Both the position numbers and the translations under genes were made by a program. DNA of 64,000 bases from assembly GCA_025194985.1 (NCBI GenBank), contig JAOANE010000021.1:3307-67306 (forward strand). Reading direction: 5' to 3'. Below are positions 34,971 through 42,089 of this stretch, one piece after another (position 1 is the first letter of the stretch; every line of letters begins with the position of its first letter). The notes beneath the pieces are model-generated. The model was not told the origin of the DNA and searched no databases. It worked only from the letters and a program-made list of their open reading frames with translations. This DNA is from Regnicoccus frigidus. GTDB lineage: Bacteria; Cyanobacteriota; Cyanobacteriia; PCC-6307; Cyanobiaceae.

Positions 34971-37100
34971 TCAGCGCACCATCGCCGCCACGTTGCCCCC
35001 ATCCACCGTCAGCACGGCACCGGTGGTGCGCGCCAAGGCGGCCAGGGCAACGAAGGCCTCGGCCACGTCGCTGGCGGCCACCTCCTGGCCCAGCAGGTTG
35101 CCGGCCATGTAGGTCGCGGTGCTCACCCCCCGGGCCGTGGCGCGGGCCTGGATCATGGCGTCGTCGAGGAGGCCGGAGCGAATCCGATCGGCGTTGATCG
35201 CGTTGGCACGGATGCCCTCGCCGCCGCCCTCCAGGGCGTACTGGCGCATCAGGGCCAGCAGGGCCGCTTTGGCGATGCCGTAGGCACCGAAATTGGCGCC
35301 AGGGTTGAGCGCCTGCTTGCTCACGTTGAACAGCAGCTGGCCGCCGAAGCCCTGGGCGCGAAAGATGGCCACCGCCGCTTGGGCAACGGTTTGATGGGCA
35401 AAGAAATTGAGCTCGAAACTGGCCCGCAGCTCGGCCGCGGCCAGCTCGGCGATGGCGCCGGTCCAGGCGGCGCCGGCATTGGAGACCACAACGTCGAGGC
35501 CACCGAAGCGGGCGCAGATGGAGGCGAGCGCGGCGTTCACCTGATCGGGATCGGTGAGGTCGCAGGCCAGGCCGAGGGCGCGCGGGCCGCAGCTGGCCGC
35601 CACCGCCAGCGCCGCAGGGCCATCGCGATCGAGCACGGCCAGCTCAGCGCCCTGGGCCGCGAACGCCCGGGCCGTGGCCGCACCGATCGCGCCACCGCCG
35701 CCCGTCACCACTACCACCTGCCGGGCCAGGGCGGGCTCTGATCCCTTGCCGAGCTTGGCCTGCTCCAGGCTCCAGTACTCCATCTCAAAGGTGTCGTCTT
35801 CGCCCACCGGCGCGAAGCGGCCCAGGGCTTCGGCGGCTAGCAGGGTTCGGGCCCAGACCTCACCGATGTCGGCCGCCACCGCCGCCTCAGCGCTGCTGCG
35901 GCCGATCCCAACCAGGCCCAGACCGGGAATGGCGATCAGCCGGGGAAGGGAATCCAGCCGGGTGCGACCTCCCCCGAGCCGCTGGTCCTGCCGCTCGAAG
36001 TAGGCCCGGTAGGCCTGGATGTAGACCTCCAGCGCCTCAGCGGCCGCCAGGCTCCAGGCCGCCAGGCTTGGAGAATCTGAACCGGTATCTGGGCCATCGC
36101 TATCGAGGCTGGCGACTGGGTTTGGGGCAGGCGGCGCGGCCGGCAGCACCAGGGGGCCGGCCTTGGTGCGGATCACATGGTCGGGGGTGGCCACACCGCA
36201 GCTGGCCCAGCGGCTGAGGCGCTGGTCGTTGACCAGCTCCAGGGCAGGGGCGGAGCTGCGGCAATCCAGCAGCCAGCGGCCGGGTGCCGCCTCGGGCCCG
36301 GCGGCCCGGTGCAGCAAACCACGCAACACCGGAAGCAACGCCGACGCAGGCGTGGGGCGCGACGGCACGGCCGCCGGCAGGATGCGCCGCTCCGCCTGGC
36401 TGAGGAGCTCTTCGGCGGCCTGCACCAGCCTGATCATGCGGTCGTAGCTCTGCTCCGCGGTGGCGCCAAACGAAAACAGGCCGTGCTGGAGCAACACCAG
36501 GCCTTCGATCTCGGCACCACCGGCCGCGGCCGCTTCATAGGCCTCGGCGGCGGCCTTGGCCAGGGCGAAACCGGGCATCACATAGGGAACCAAGGCCACT
36601 CGATCGCCATAGACCTCCTGGCAGAGTTCCGCCGCATTCGGTTGATCGGCCAGGGCCAGCAGGGCGATCGCGTGGGTGTGGTCGATGAAGGTGTGCGGCA
36701 AAAAGGCATGCAACAGGGCCTCCACTGATGGGTTGGGAGCCTTCGGATCGATCAGGTTCTGGCGCTGGGCCGCCACCATCGCCTCGTCGGAGAGGGCATC
36801 GAGGCCCCGAAGCTGCTGGAGGGGCTCAAGCCGCACCGCCGGATGGCCAGGAGGTTCAATCGTGGCCAGATCCCAGCCGCTGCCCTTGACCCGCAGCACC
36901 GGGATTGTTTCGCCCAGCAACCCGCAAACACTCGTTTTCACCGACGTGTTGCCACCGCCATGGAGCACGAGGTCGGGATCGGCACCCAGCAACCGGGCCG
37001 AATAGGTGCGCAGGGCGAGCTCTTCGCTGATCCCCTCGGCGCCGTAATGATCAATCGCGCGGCGGGCAGCGGCAGCCGACCAGCGGTGTTGCGTCGGCAT
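34971..37100 (-). CDS. Class II aldolase / short-chain dehydrogenase fusion
   Basis: 709 residues. The N-terminal class II aldolase domain (about 20-330) has the phosphate-binding HGGGNTSVKT (47-56) and metal ligands in HTFIDHTHAIALL and LLQHGLFSFG. The C-terminal SDR domain (about 450-709) has the nucleotide loop VVVTGGGGAIG, NAGAAW, a Ser in FNVSKQ and the catalytic YxxxK as YGIAK. The best known relatives are rhamnulose-1-phosphate aldolase/alcohol dehydrogenase fusions, giving DHAP plus an aldehyde that the SDR then converts. Because mtnA lies directly upstream (31 bases), the likely substrate is a 5-deoxy- or 5-methylthio-ribulose 1-phosphate rather than rhamnulose phosphate. That is an inference. 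Confidence 0.88.
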   Translation of the reverse strand: MPTQHRWSAAAARRAIDHYGAEGISEELALRTYSARLLGADPDLVLHGGGNTSVKTSVCGLLGETIPVLRVKGSGWDLATIEPPGHPAVRLEPLQQLRGLDALSDEAMVAAQRQNLIDPKAPNPSVEALLHAFLPHTFIDHTHAIALLALADQPNAAELCQEVYGDRVALVPYVMPGFALAKAAAEAYEAAAAGGAEIEGLVLLQHGLFSFGATAEQSYDRMIRLVQAAEELLSQAERRILPAAVPSRPTPASALLPVLRGLLHRAAGPEAAPGRWLLDCRSSAPALELVNDQRLSRWASCGVATPDHVIRTKAGPLVLPAAPPAPNPVASLDSDGPDTGSDSPSLAAWSLAAAEALEVYIQAYRAYFERQDQRLGGGRTRLDSLPRLIAIPGLGLVGIGRSSAEAAVAADIGEVWARTLLAAEALGRFAPVGEDDTFEMEYWSLEQAKLGKGSEPALARQVVVVTGGGGAIGAATARAFAAQGAELAVLDRDGPAALAVAASCGPRALGLACDLTDPDQVNAALASICARFGGLDVVVSNAGAAWTGAIAELAAAELRASFELNFFAHQTVAQAAVAIFRAQGFGGQLLFNVSKQALNPGANFGAYGIAKAALLALMRQYALEGGGEGIRANAINADRIRSGLLDDAMIQARATARGVSTATYMAGNLLGQEVAASDVAEAFVALAALARTTGAVLTVDGGNVAAMVR

Positions 37101-37130
37101 CGGCCGGGAGCTGCGGGAGTGAGGGCGAGG

Positions 37131-38276
37131 CTACGGGGCGCCAGCCGCTCCTGCTGATTCCCTTGCGTATAAGGCGCGCAAGCCCGCCTCACTCGCCTCA
37201 GCCACGCCCCGCTCGGTGATCAATCCAGTGACCAGCCGGGCCGGGGTGACATCAAAGGCAGGATTGAAGCCAATGGTGCCGGCGGGGGTGAGTTGCACGC
37301 AGCTGAGAACATCCGCAGAGGAATCAGCTGCGTTCGGTTGAGACAGGCCTGAAATGCAGGTCACCTCGTCAGGGGAGCGGGCCTCAATCGGAATTTCCGC
37401 CACACCATCGGCAAGGGTCCAGTCGATCGTGGAAGCCGGCAGGGCCACGTAGAAGGGGACGCCGTTGTCGAAGGCGGCGAGGGCTTTGAGATAGGTACCG
37501 ATCTTGTTGCAGACGTCGCCCGTGCGGGTGGTGCGATCGGTGCCGACGATCACCGCATCCACCAGTCCGTGCTGCATCAGGTGGCCACCGGCGTTGTCGA
37601 CGATCACGGTGTGGGGAACGCCCTCGCGGCCGAGCTCGAAGGCCGTGAGGCTGGCACCCTGGTTGCGGGGGCGGGTTTCATCCACCCAGACATGGATGGA
37701 CAGGCCAGCGCGGTGGGCCTTGTAGATGGGGGCGAGGGCCGTGCCCCAATCAACGGTGGCGAGCCAACCGGCGTTGCAGTGGGTGAGAACGTTGAGCGGT
37801 TCGTGATGCCGCTCACTCGGGCGGGCAGCTGCGATCGAGCGGAACAACGCAAGCCCGTGGTCGCCGATCGCCTCGCACATCAGCACATCTTCTTCGGCAA
37901 TGGCAGCGGCCTCTGCCGCCGCCGCGGCAGCCCGCTCGGCCGGTGGCAGCGGTGCCACCCGATCGCGCACACGCTCCAACGCCCAGCGCAGGTTGATGGC
38001 CGTGGGGCGGGTGGCGTTGAGCTGCTCAAACGCGGCAGCCAGGGAGGCATCGCAAGGATCCGCCTGCAGGGCCAGCATCAGGCCATAGGCGCCGGTGACG
38101 CCGATCAAGGGCGCACCGCGCACCACCATCGTGGCGATCGCCTCGGCGGCCTGATCAAGGGTGGTGAGTGAGCGCGTGCTGAAGCGGTGGGGCAACTGGG
38201 TCTGATCGATCACGCCCACCGAGCGACCGCCCTGCTCCAACCAGATTGTGCGCCAGGACTTGCCGTCGATGTTCAT
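37131..38276 (-). CDS. mtnA: S-methyl-5-thioribose-1-phosphate isomerase
   Basis: 381 residues. MtnA isomerises methylthioribose 1-phosphate (and 5-deoxyribose 1-phosphate) to the ribulose form. The catalytic Cys167 is in NVLTHCNAG and Asp247 in IVGTDRTTRTGDVCNKIGTY. RGAPLIGVTGAYG and VPFYVALPASTIDW are family motifs, separating it from eIF2B subunits. A hydrophobic Ala-rich helix lies at about 115-130. It is followed 31 bases on by the aldolase-SDR fusion on the same strand, which suggests a two-step pathway. No other methionine-salvage gene (mtnB, mtnC or mtnD type) is in the window. Confidence 0.95.
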   Translation of the reverse strand: MNIDGKSWRTIWLEQGGRSVGVIDQTQLPHRFSTRSLTTLDQAAEAIATMVVRGAPLIGVTGAYGLMLALQADPCDASLAAAFEQLNATRPTAINLRWALERVRDRVAPLPPAERAAAAAAEAAAIAEEDVLMCEAIGDHGLALFRSIAAARPSERHHEPLNVLTHCNAGWLATVDWGTALAPIYKAHRAGLSIHVWVDETRPRNQGASLTAFELGREGVPHTVIVDNAGGHLMQHGLVDAVIVGTDRTTRTGDVCNKIGTYLKALAAFDNGVPFYVALPASTIDWTLADGVAEIPIEARSPDEVTCISGLSQPNAADSSADVLSCVQLTPAGTIGFNPAFDVTPARLVTGLITERGVAEASEAGLRALYARESAGAAGAP

Positions 38277-38374
38277 CGGATCCTGCCTGCGCCCAAAAGC
38301 TGGCTCATGCTGCCAAACCGGCTGCCATCGCCGACATGGCGAAGATCACGGCGACAGCGTTTGGTCTCAACTGG

Positions 38375-38662
38375 TTACGGGGCTTCTGCGTGGAAAAACT
38401 CAACAAAGAAGCGCACTTGCCCCTTTGGCTTCACTTCATGCAGCCATGCAGGCTCTACAACTCCCGGCGTGCCTGGGGAAAGCATCACCTCCTCAACTTC
38501 GGGCTCCAGCATCCGATAGAGCAACTCCCCCTCAAGAACCACGATTTTCGCCCAAACCCCTTCTTTGGTTTGGTGCCCACGCAACAACCCCTGTGGCACC
38601 GTGTCTTCAGAAAATTCTGATGTTCGGCTATAAGAGACAAGATTTTCTGGCATTTTCTTCAT
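38375..38662 (-). CDS. DUF1971 cupin-like small protein
   Basis: 95 residues: MPENLVSYSRTSEFSEDTVP, GLLRGHQTKEGVWAKIVVLEG, and a cupin-type end with VVEPAWLHEVKPKGQVRFFVEFF. This matches the DUF1971 family, which also occurs as the N-terminal part of some tellurite-resistance TehB proteins. Metal ligands could be His29 and His in AWLHEV. The function is unproven. It marks the start of a patch with lower GC than its surroundings. A TAA stop of a remnant frame ends 4 bases before its ATG. Confidence 0.8.
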   Translation of the reverse strand: MKKMPENLVSYSRTSEFSEDTVPQGLLRGHQTKEGVWAKIVVLEGELLYRMLEPEVEEVMLSPGTPGVVEPAWLHEVKPKGQVRFFVEFFHAEAP

Positions 38663-38665
38663 GGG

Positions 38666-39018
38666 TTAAGCTCCAGTTTCAAGCTGCCGCAGGTATTTCT
38701 CGGCGGCGGCGTCAACAATAAGCTCAACGGATGAGGCGCATTGGCGCAACTGATTTAGCGCCAATCTATTCGCACAACTTCTGGCTGCCTCATCCAAATA
38801 GTTGTCTCAAGCCAGCAACATCAATTTTCGCTAAGCGTACCAGCTCATCAACCTAGATCACTTCTGCATAGCCGTCGGAGCGAGGCTTTTATCTATAAAG
38901 ATTTTTCTGCTTTCTTAGCCAAATGCTCAAGATTAGCGGCGGGGAGAAGTCCAATGCATCCATAAGGCACCTTTGGACCAGGCCGCTGGATCTTGATGTT
39001 GGACAGCCGTTGAGTTCG
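38666..39018 (-). pseudogene. Degenerate coding remnants between DUF1971 and hicA
   Basis: There is no intact gene. Read on the minus strand, three protein-like stretches are interrupted by stops and frame changes. The first continues in the hicA frame after its stop and ends KKAEKSL then TAG (about 39018-38896). The second reads SDGYAEVI, amber (38853-38855), then VDELVRLAKIDVAGL. The third, in another frame, reads DNYLDEAARSCANRLALNQL onward and ends ETGA then TAA at 38666-38668. Amino-acid composition looks protein-like, but I recognise no family. This is consistent with decayed small genes, possibly more toxin-antitoxin material. Confidence 0.5.
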
Positions 39019-39240
39019 TCATAGAAGGTCTTGCAATCCAATTCGTGAGAGCTTGATATCACGAAGGATGCTTGCCTAGAGACCAGGCCCCAGAGTTTCA
39101 TTGGAATGTACCGGAACAACTGTTGTTCTTCCGTCCGGGTGCTTAAGGAAACGGTGGCTACCTCTGACCCTGATTTCTTCAAAACCAATTCTCATCAAGG
39201 CTGCGATGTGGATTTTGCCTGAAAACCGCAGAATATCTCG
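39019..39240 (-). pseudogene. hicA: HicA toxin gene interrupted by an in-frame amber codon
   Basis: This frame follows directly after the hicB stop. It reads SGKIHIAALMRIGFEEIR, then VRGSHRFLKHPDGRTTVVPV, then HSNETLGPGL, an amber TAG at 39076-39078, then ASILRDIKLSRIGLQDLL and TGA (39019-39021). This is a full-length HicA double-stranded-RNA-binding fold with the catalytic His in RGSH, broken 18 codons before its end. No ATG, GTG or TTG start is obvious after hicB; CTG or ATT would be needed. HicA is an mRNA interferase, and loss of the C-terminal helix probably inactivates it. Confidence 0.85.
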
Positions 39241-39456
39241 TCACACTTCTACTGTCACTCTCTGTACTCCTACAAAATCAAGTAACTCAGGATCCGTGCC
39301 AGCAACCTCAATGCAAAGCTCAATGGCTTCCTTGATTCGCTCAATTAATTGATCTAGCGATTTAGATTGCGTATGGCAACCTGGTAGGGCAGGGACGGTC
39401 GCTACGAAAAACCCTTCTGAATCTTTTTCGACTACTACGTCAAACTGTCTAGACAT
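39241..39456 (-). CDS. hicB: HicB family antitoxin
   Basis: 71 residues: MSRQFDVVVEKDSEGFFVA, TVPALPGCHTQSKSLDQLIERIKEAIELC, and an end VGVQRVTVEV. This is the HicB N-terminal RNase-H-like fold of the short antitoxin class without a C-terminal DNA-binding domain. It normally neutralises HicA. The start is set by a strong GAGGAGG 8 bases before ATG 39454-39456; three further codons upstream are open but too close to it. It is apparently intact, while its partner hicA next door carries a nonsense codon. Confidence 0.9.
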   Translation of the reverse strand: MSRQFDVVVEKDSEGFFVATVPALPGCHTQSKSLDQLIERIKEAIELCIEVAGTDPELLDFVGVQRVTVEV

Positions 39457-39464
39457 TGAAGACA

Positions 39465-39471
39465 CCTCCTC
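39465..39471 (-). promoter_or_regulatory. Strong ribosome-binding site of hicB
   Basis: GAGGAGG on the minus strand, 8 bases from the hicB ATG. It is unusually close to consensus for this window and fixes the hicB start. Confidence 0.8.
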
Positions 39472-39703
39472 AAATTACTCTAGCTGCTTCGCCGCGGAGT
39501 GGTAAAGGGGCTCCACTTACCGGTCTGTCAAACTTGTCATTGGACGGTTCTGAGAACCAGCCTGCTTGGTACCGCTGCTTCCGTGAACCCTGCTGATTGC
39601 GCGGTTACTTCTTCGTCAGAACCCAGTCGAATTCGAGATCCTCAGGATCCGCAAGCACTGCCCGCCCGTCGTTCCTTGGTCAGAGAAGCACATGTTTGTT
39701 TTG
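39472..39703. other. Non-coding gap with a coding scrap and a palindrome
   Basis: No intact gene. On the minus strand a short open stretch ends DPEDLEFDWVLTKK then TAA at 39605-39607, which looks like the C-terminus of a lost protein. A perfect dyad GGTTCT-G-AGAACC lies at 39546-39558, about 90 bases before hicB, and could be a regulator site for hicB. Nothing else is recognised. Confidence 0.4.
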
Positions 39704-39847
39704 CTACACAAAGTCTGCGGGGCTGTTCGCGCCCAGGGGTCCACGGTTAAGCACATGGGTGTAGATCACGGTGGTGCTCAGATCCTGATAGCCCAGCAAT
39801 TCCTGAATCGCACGGATGTCATTGCCCCGCTCTAATAGATAAGTGAA
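39704..39847 (-). pseudogene. C-terminal stub of a tyrosine recombinase (phage/integron-type integrase)
   Basis: The frame reads FTYLLERGNDIRAIQELLGY, QDLSTTVIYTHVLNRGPLG and ANSPADFV then stop. This matches the C-terminal end of tyrosine recombinases: the LLExGxDIRxIQELLGH helix and the Tyr nucleophile in IYTHVLNRG. The conserved Arg and the HxxR segment that should precede it are missing; upstream sequence in all frames is not integrase-like and runs into the promoter side of the next gene. About 48 residues remain of about 300 or more, so this is a dead remnant. Confidence 0.85.
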
Positions 39848-39903
39848 TGGCCCCCGTGCTGCGCACCTCGCACCCCGGTACGTTGAGGGATAGGCCAAAA
39901 ACG

Positions 39904-40311
39904 ATGCGCCGAAACCCCCTTCTGTTGTTGGGCCTGGTAGCCGTTGCCGCCTGCACTGGCTCCAATGCGAGCGCCGCCGAGCTGCAGCCTGTCATCCCCG
40001 AACGCTTCCGCGGCGAATGGCAGGACAGCCGCTACCCCTGCGACTCTCCGTTCAACATGGAAACGCGCCTGCTACTGCAGGCCGGCACGCTCAGTTTCTT
40101 CGAAAGTGGCGGCCCCACCGTCGCGGTGGTCACCAGCGGGACCTCGGAGCTGGCCCTGATCACCGCCATGGCCGGGGAAGGGCAGACCTGGCTGGGTCTG
40201 CGTCGGTTCCTCCTCTCCCCCGACCAATCCAGCCTGAGCGATGTCACCTATGCCGGCTGGCCAGACCAGAACAAGCCGTTCGTCCGCAAGCGCTGCCCGC
40301 CACAACGCTAA
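39904..40311 (+). CDS. Putative lipoprotein, unknown function
   Basis: 135 residues. The signal peptide RRNPLLLLGLVAVAAC ends in a lipobox (VAAC, Cys17), so it is probably an anchored lipoprotein. The mature part has PVIPERFRGEWQDSRYPCD, TRLLLQAGTLSFFESGG and a C-terminal KRCPPQR, suggesting a small beta-rich domain with a Cys pair. I do not recognise the family. An open frame extends upstream to 39847, but ATG 39904 precedes the signal peptide directly. It is convergent with the L,D-transpeptidase. Confidence 0.65.
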   Translation: MRRNPLLLLGLVAVAACTGSNASAAELQPVIPERFRGEWQDSRYPCDSPFNMETRLLLQAGTLSFFESGGPTVAVVTSGTSELALITAMAGEGQTWLGLRRFLLSPDQSSLSDVTYAGWPDQNKPFVRKRCPPQR

Positions 40312-40316
40312 ACGAT

Positions 40317-40712
40317 TCAGGGGCGAATCTCCACCGGCGTGCCCACAGCCGTGCGCAGAAACAACCAGCGGGCCGTGGCGCTCGTGGTGCGGATGCAGCC
40401 GTGGCTGCGGTCCACGCCAAAACACTGCCCGGCATTCTCCTGCCAGGGGGCCGGATGAAAGCAGAGCTGATCAGGGATGAGGCCGCCACCCACCAGACAC
40501 ATCACGTTCGGTACGGCGGGGATGCGGTAATCGGGGCCCACCAGCGTTGTTTCGCTGTACTTGCTGCCGATCTGAAACCGTCCTGTCGGGGTTGGCGTGG
40601 CGGGCAGCCCAGTCGACACGAGGGCGGCATAGAGCAAGCGCTGCTGATCGTCGTAGGCGTAAAGCTTCTGCTCAGAGAGATCAATCAGCAGCGCCGTCAC
40701 CAGCTCCAGCAT
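40317..40712 (-). CDS. L,D-transpeptidase (YkuD) family protein
   Basis: 131 residues, essentially one YkuD domain: IDLSEQKLYAYDDQ at the start, PTPTGRFQIG, His86 in CFHPAPWQ and the catalytic SHGCIR (103-108, nucleophile Cys106). L,D-transpeptidases make 3-3 peptidoglycan crosslinks or attach proteins. No signal peptide is visible at this start, which is odd for an enzyme of the periplasm; many cyanobacterial small YkuD proteins share this. It begins 15 bases after the sufS stop on the same strand, so it may be co-transcribed with the suf genes. Confidence 0.88.
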   Translation of the reverse strand: MLELVTALLIDLSEQKLYAYDDQQRLLYAALVSTGLPATPTPTGRFQIGSKYSETTLVGPDYRIPAVPNVMCLVGGGLIPDQLCFHPAPWQENAGQCFGVDRSHGCIRTTSATARWLFLRTAVGTPVEIRP

Positions 40713-40727
40713 CGATCGCGCCCCAGC

Positions 40728-42083
40728 TCAGCCGTGTTCCTTCAAAAAAGCCACGCTGCTTTCGAGTTCGTCGGCGAAACGGTCGATCTCCTCGAAGGTG
40801 GTGGTGAAGCTAAGGCTGGCCCGGGCCGATGAAGCCAGGCCGTAGTGGCGGTGAAGTGGCTGGGTGCAGTGGTGGCCACTGCGGATGCAGATGCCGCTGG
40901 CATCAAGCAAGGCCGAGAGGTCGTTGGCATGCAGACCCTCCACGCTGAAAGCGGCCAGGGCCCCGCGATCCGGTTGTTGCTCGGGGGTGGGGCCGAGAAT
41001 CTTCAGCCCCTCAATCGCCTGCAAGCGCTCGAACAGCCGGCCGGTGAGTGTCTGCTCCCAGCGGTGGATGCGATCGAGGCCGATGGCGTTGAGGTAGTCC
41101 AGGGCCGCTCCCATACCCACGGCCTCACCGATCGCCGGGGTGCCCGCTTCGAACTTATGGGGCAAGTCGGCCCAGCTGCTGCTCTCGAGGTAAACGTCTT
41201 GGATCATTTCACCCCCACCCAGGAACGGCGGCATCGCCTCGAGCAGCGCCTCCCGCCCCCAGAGGAAGCCCATGCCGGTGGGTCCGCAGAGCTTGTGGGA
41301 GGAGCCCACCAAGAAATCAGCCCCCAGGGCCGTCACGTTCACCGGCAGATGCGGCAGGCTTTGGCAGGCATCCACCAGCAGCAGGGCGCCGGCGTCGTGG
41401 CTGAGCTTGGCGATCGCCTCGATCGGATTGAGGCAACCCAGGGTGTTGCTGATCTGAACAACGCTCACCAGCCTGGTTCGGTTGCTGAGTTTTTGCTTGA
41501 AGTCTTCGAGGTCGAGCTCTCCGGTTTCGGTGAGGCCGGCATGGCGCAGCACCGCACCGGTACGTGCAGCCAGCAACTGCCAGGGCACCAGATTGCTGTG
41601 GTGCTCCATCACCGTCAGCAGAATCTCATCGCCGGGCCGGATGTTCTCATCGCCCCAACTGCGGGCCACCAGGTTGATCGCCTCGCTGGCGTTGCGGGTG
41701 AACACAATTTCGCGCGGGGTGGCCGCACCGATGAAGGTGGCCACTTTCTCGCGGGCCCCCTCAAAGGCGTCGGTGGCGCGGGCGCTGAGCTGGTGGGCGC
41801 CGCGGTGAACGTTGGCGTTGTCGCGGCTGTAATAGGTCTGCAGGGCATCGAGCACCTGCTGGGGCTTCTGGCTGGTGGCGGCGTAATCCAGATAAATCAG
41901 CCCCTGGCCCAGGCAGGCCTGCTGAGACAACAAAGGGAAATCGGGCCGGGTCTGTTCCGCCAGGTTCTGGGCCACCGGCTCCTGACTGGGCTGGGCAGGT
42001 TCTGGGGCCGCCAGGGCAGGCTCACTGGCCGCTGGTTTGGAATCCCGCAACGGGGAAAGCTGGCTGTGCAGTGAGGCTGTCAT
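40728..42083 (-). CDS. sufS: Cysteine desulfurase SufS
   Basis: 451 residues, PLP-dependent. It moves sulfur from cysteine to the SufBCD scaffold. The PLP Lys is in VGSSHKLCGPTGMGFLWG; the type-II active-site Cys is in RSGHHCTQPLH. The start of the conserved region is FPLLSQQACLGQGLIYLDYAATSQKP. The first about 45 residues are an Ala/Pro/Glu-rich extension not found in E. coli SufS. It is last of sufB-C-D-S, separated from sufD by 6 bases. Confidence 0.97.
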   Translation of the reverse strand: MTASLHSQLSPLRDSKPAASEPALAAPEPAQPSQEPVAQNLAEQTRPDFPLLSQQACLGQGLIYLDYAATSQKPQQVLDALQTYYSRDNANVHRGAHQLSARATDAFEGAREKVATFIGAATPREIVFTRNASEAINLVARSWGDENIRPGDEILLTVMEHHSNLVPWQLLAARTGAVLRHAGLTETGELDLEDFKQKLSNRTRLVSVVQISNTLGCLNPIEAIAKLSHDAGALLLVDACQSLPHLPVNVTALGADFLVGSSHKLCGPTGMGFLWGREALLEAMPPFLGGGEMIQDVYLESSSWADLPHKFEAGTPAIGEAVGMGAALDYLNAIGLDRIHRWEQTLTGRLFERLQAIEGLKILGPTPEQQPDRGALAAFSVEGLHANDLSALLDASGICIRSGHHCTQPLHRHYGLASSARASLSFTTTFEEIDRFADELESSVAFLKEHG

Positions 42084-42089
42084 CGCTGC

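Noticed and set aside
38889..39188. A 99-codon open frame on the minus strand
   Set aside because: It is a different frame over the hicA pseudogene and its flank; the HicA consensus lies in the neighbouring frame, and this one has no recognisable content.
38270..39910. A defined attachment-site pair around the accessory patch
   Set aside because: I searched by eye for matching direct repeats at both edges and found none convincing; no tRNA is adjacent.
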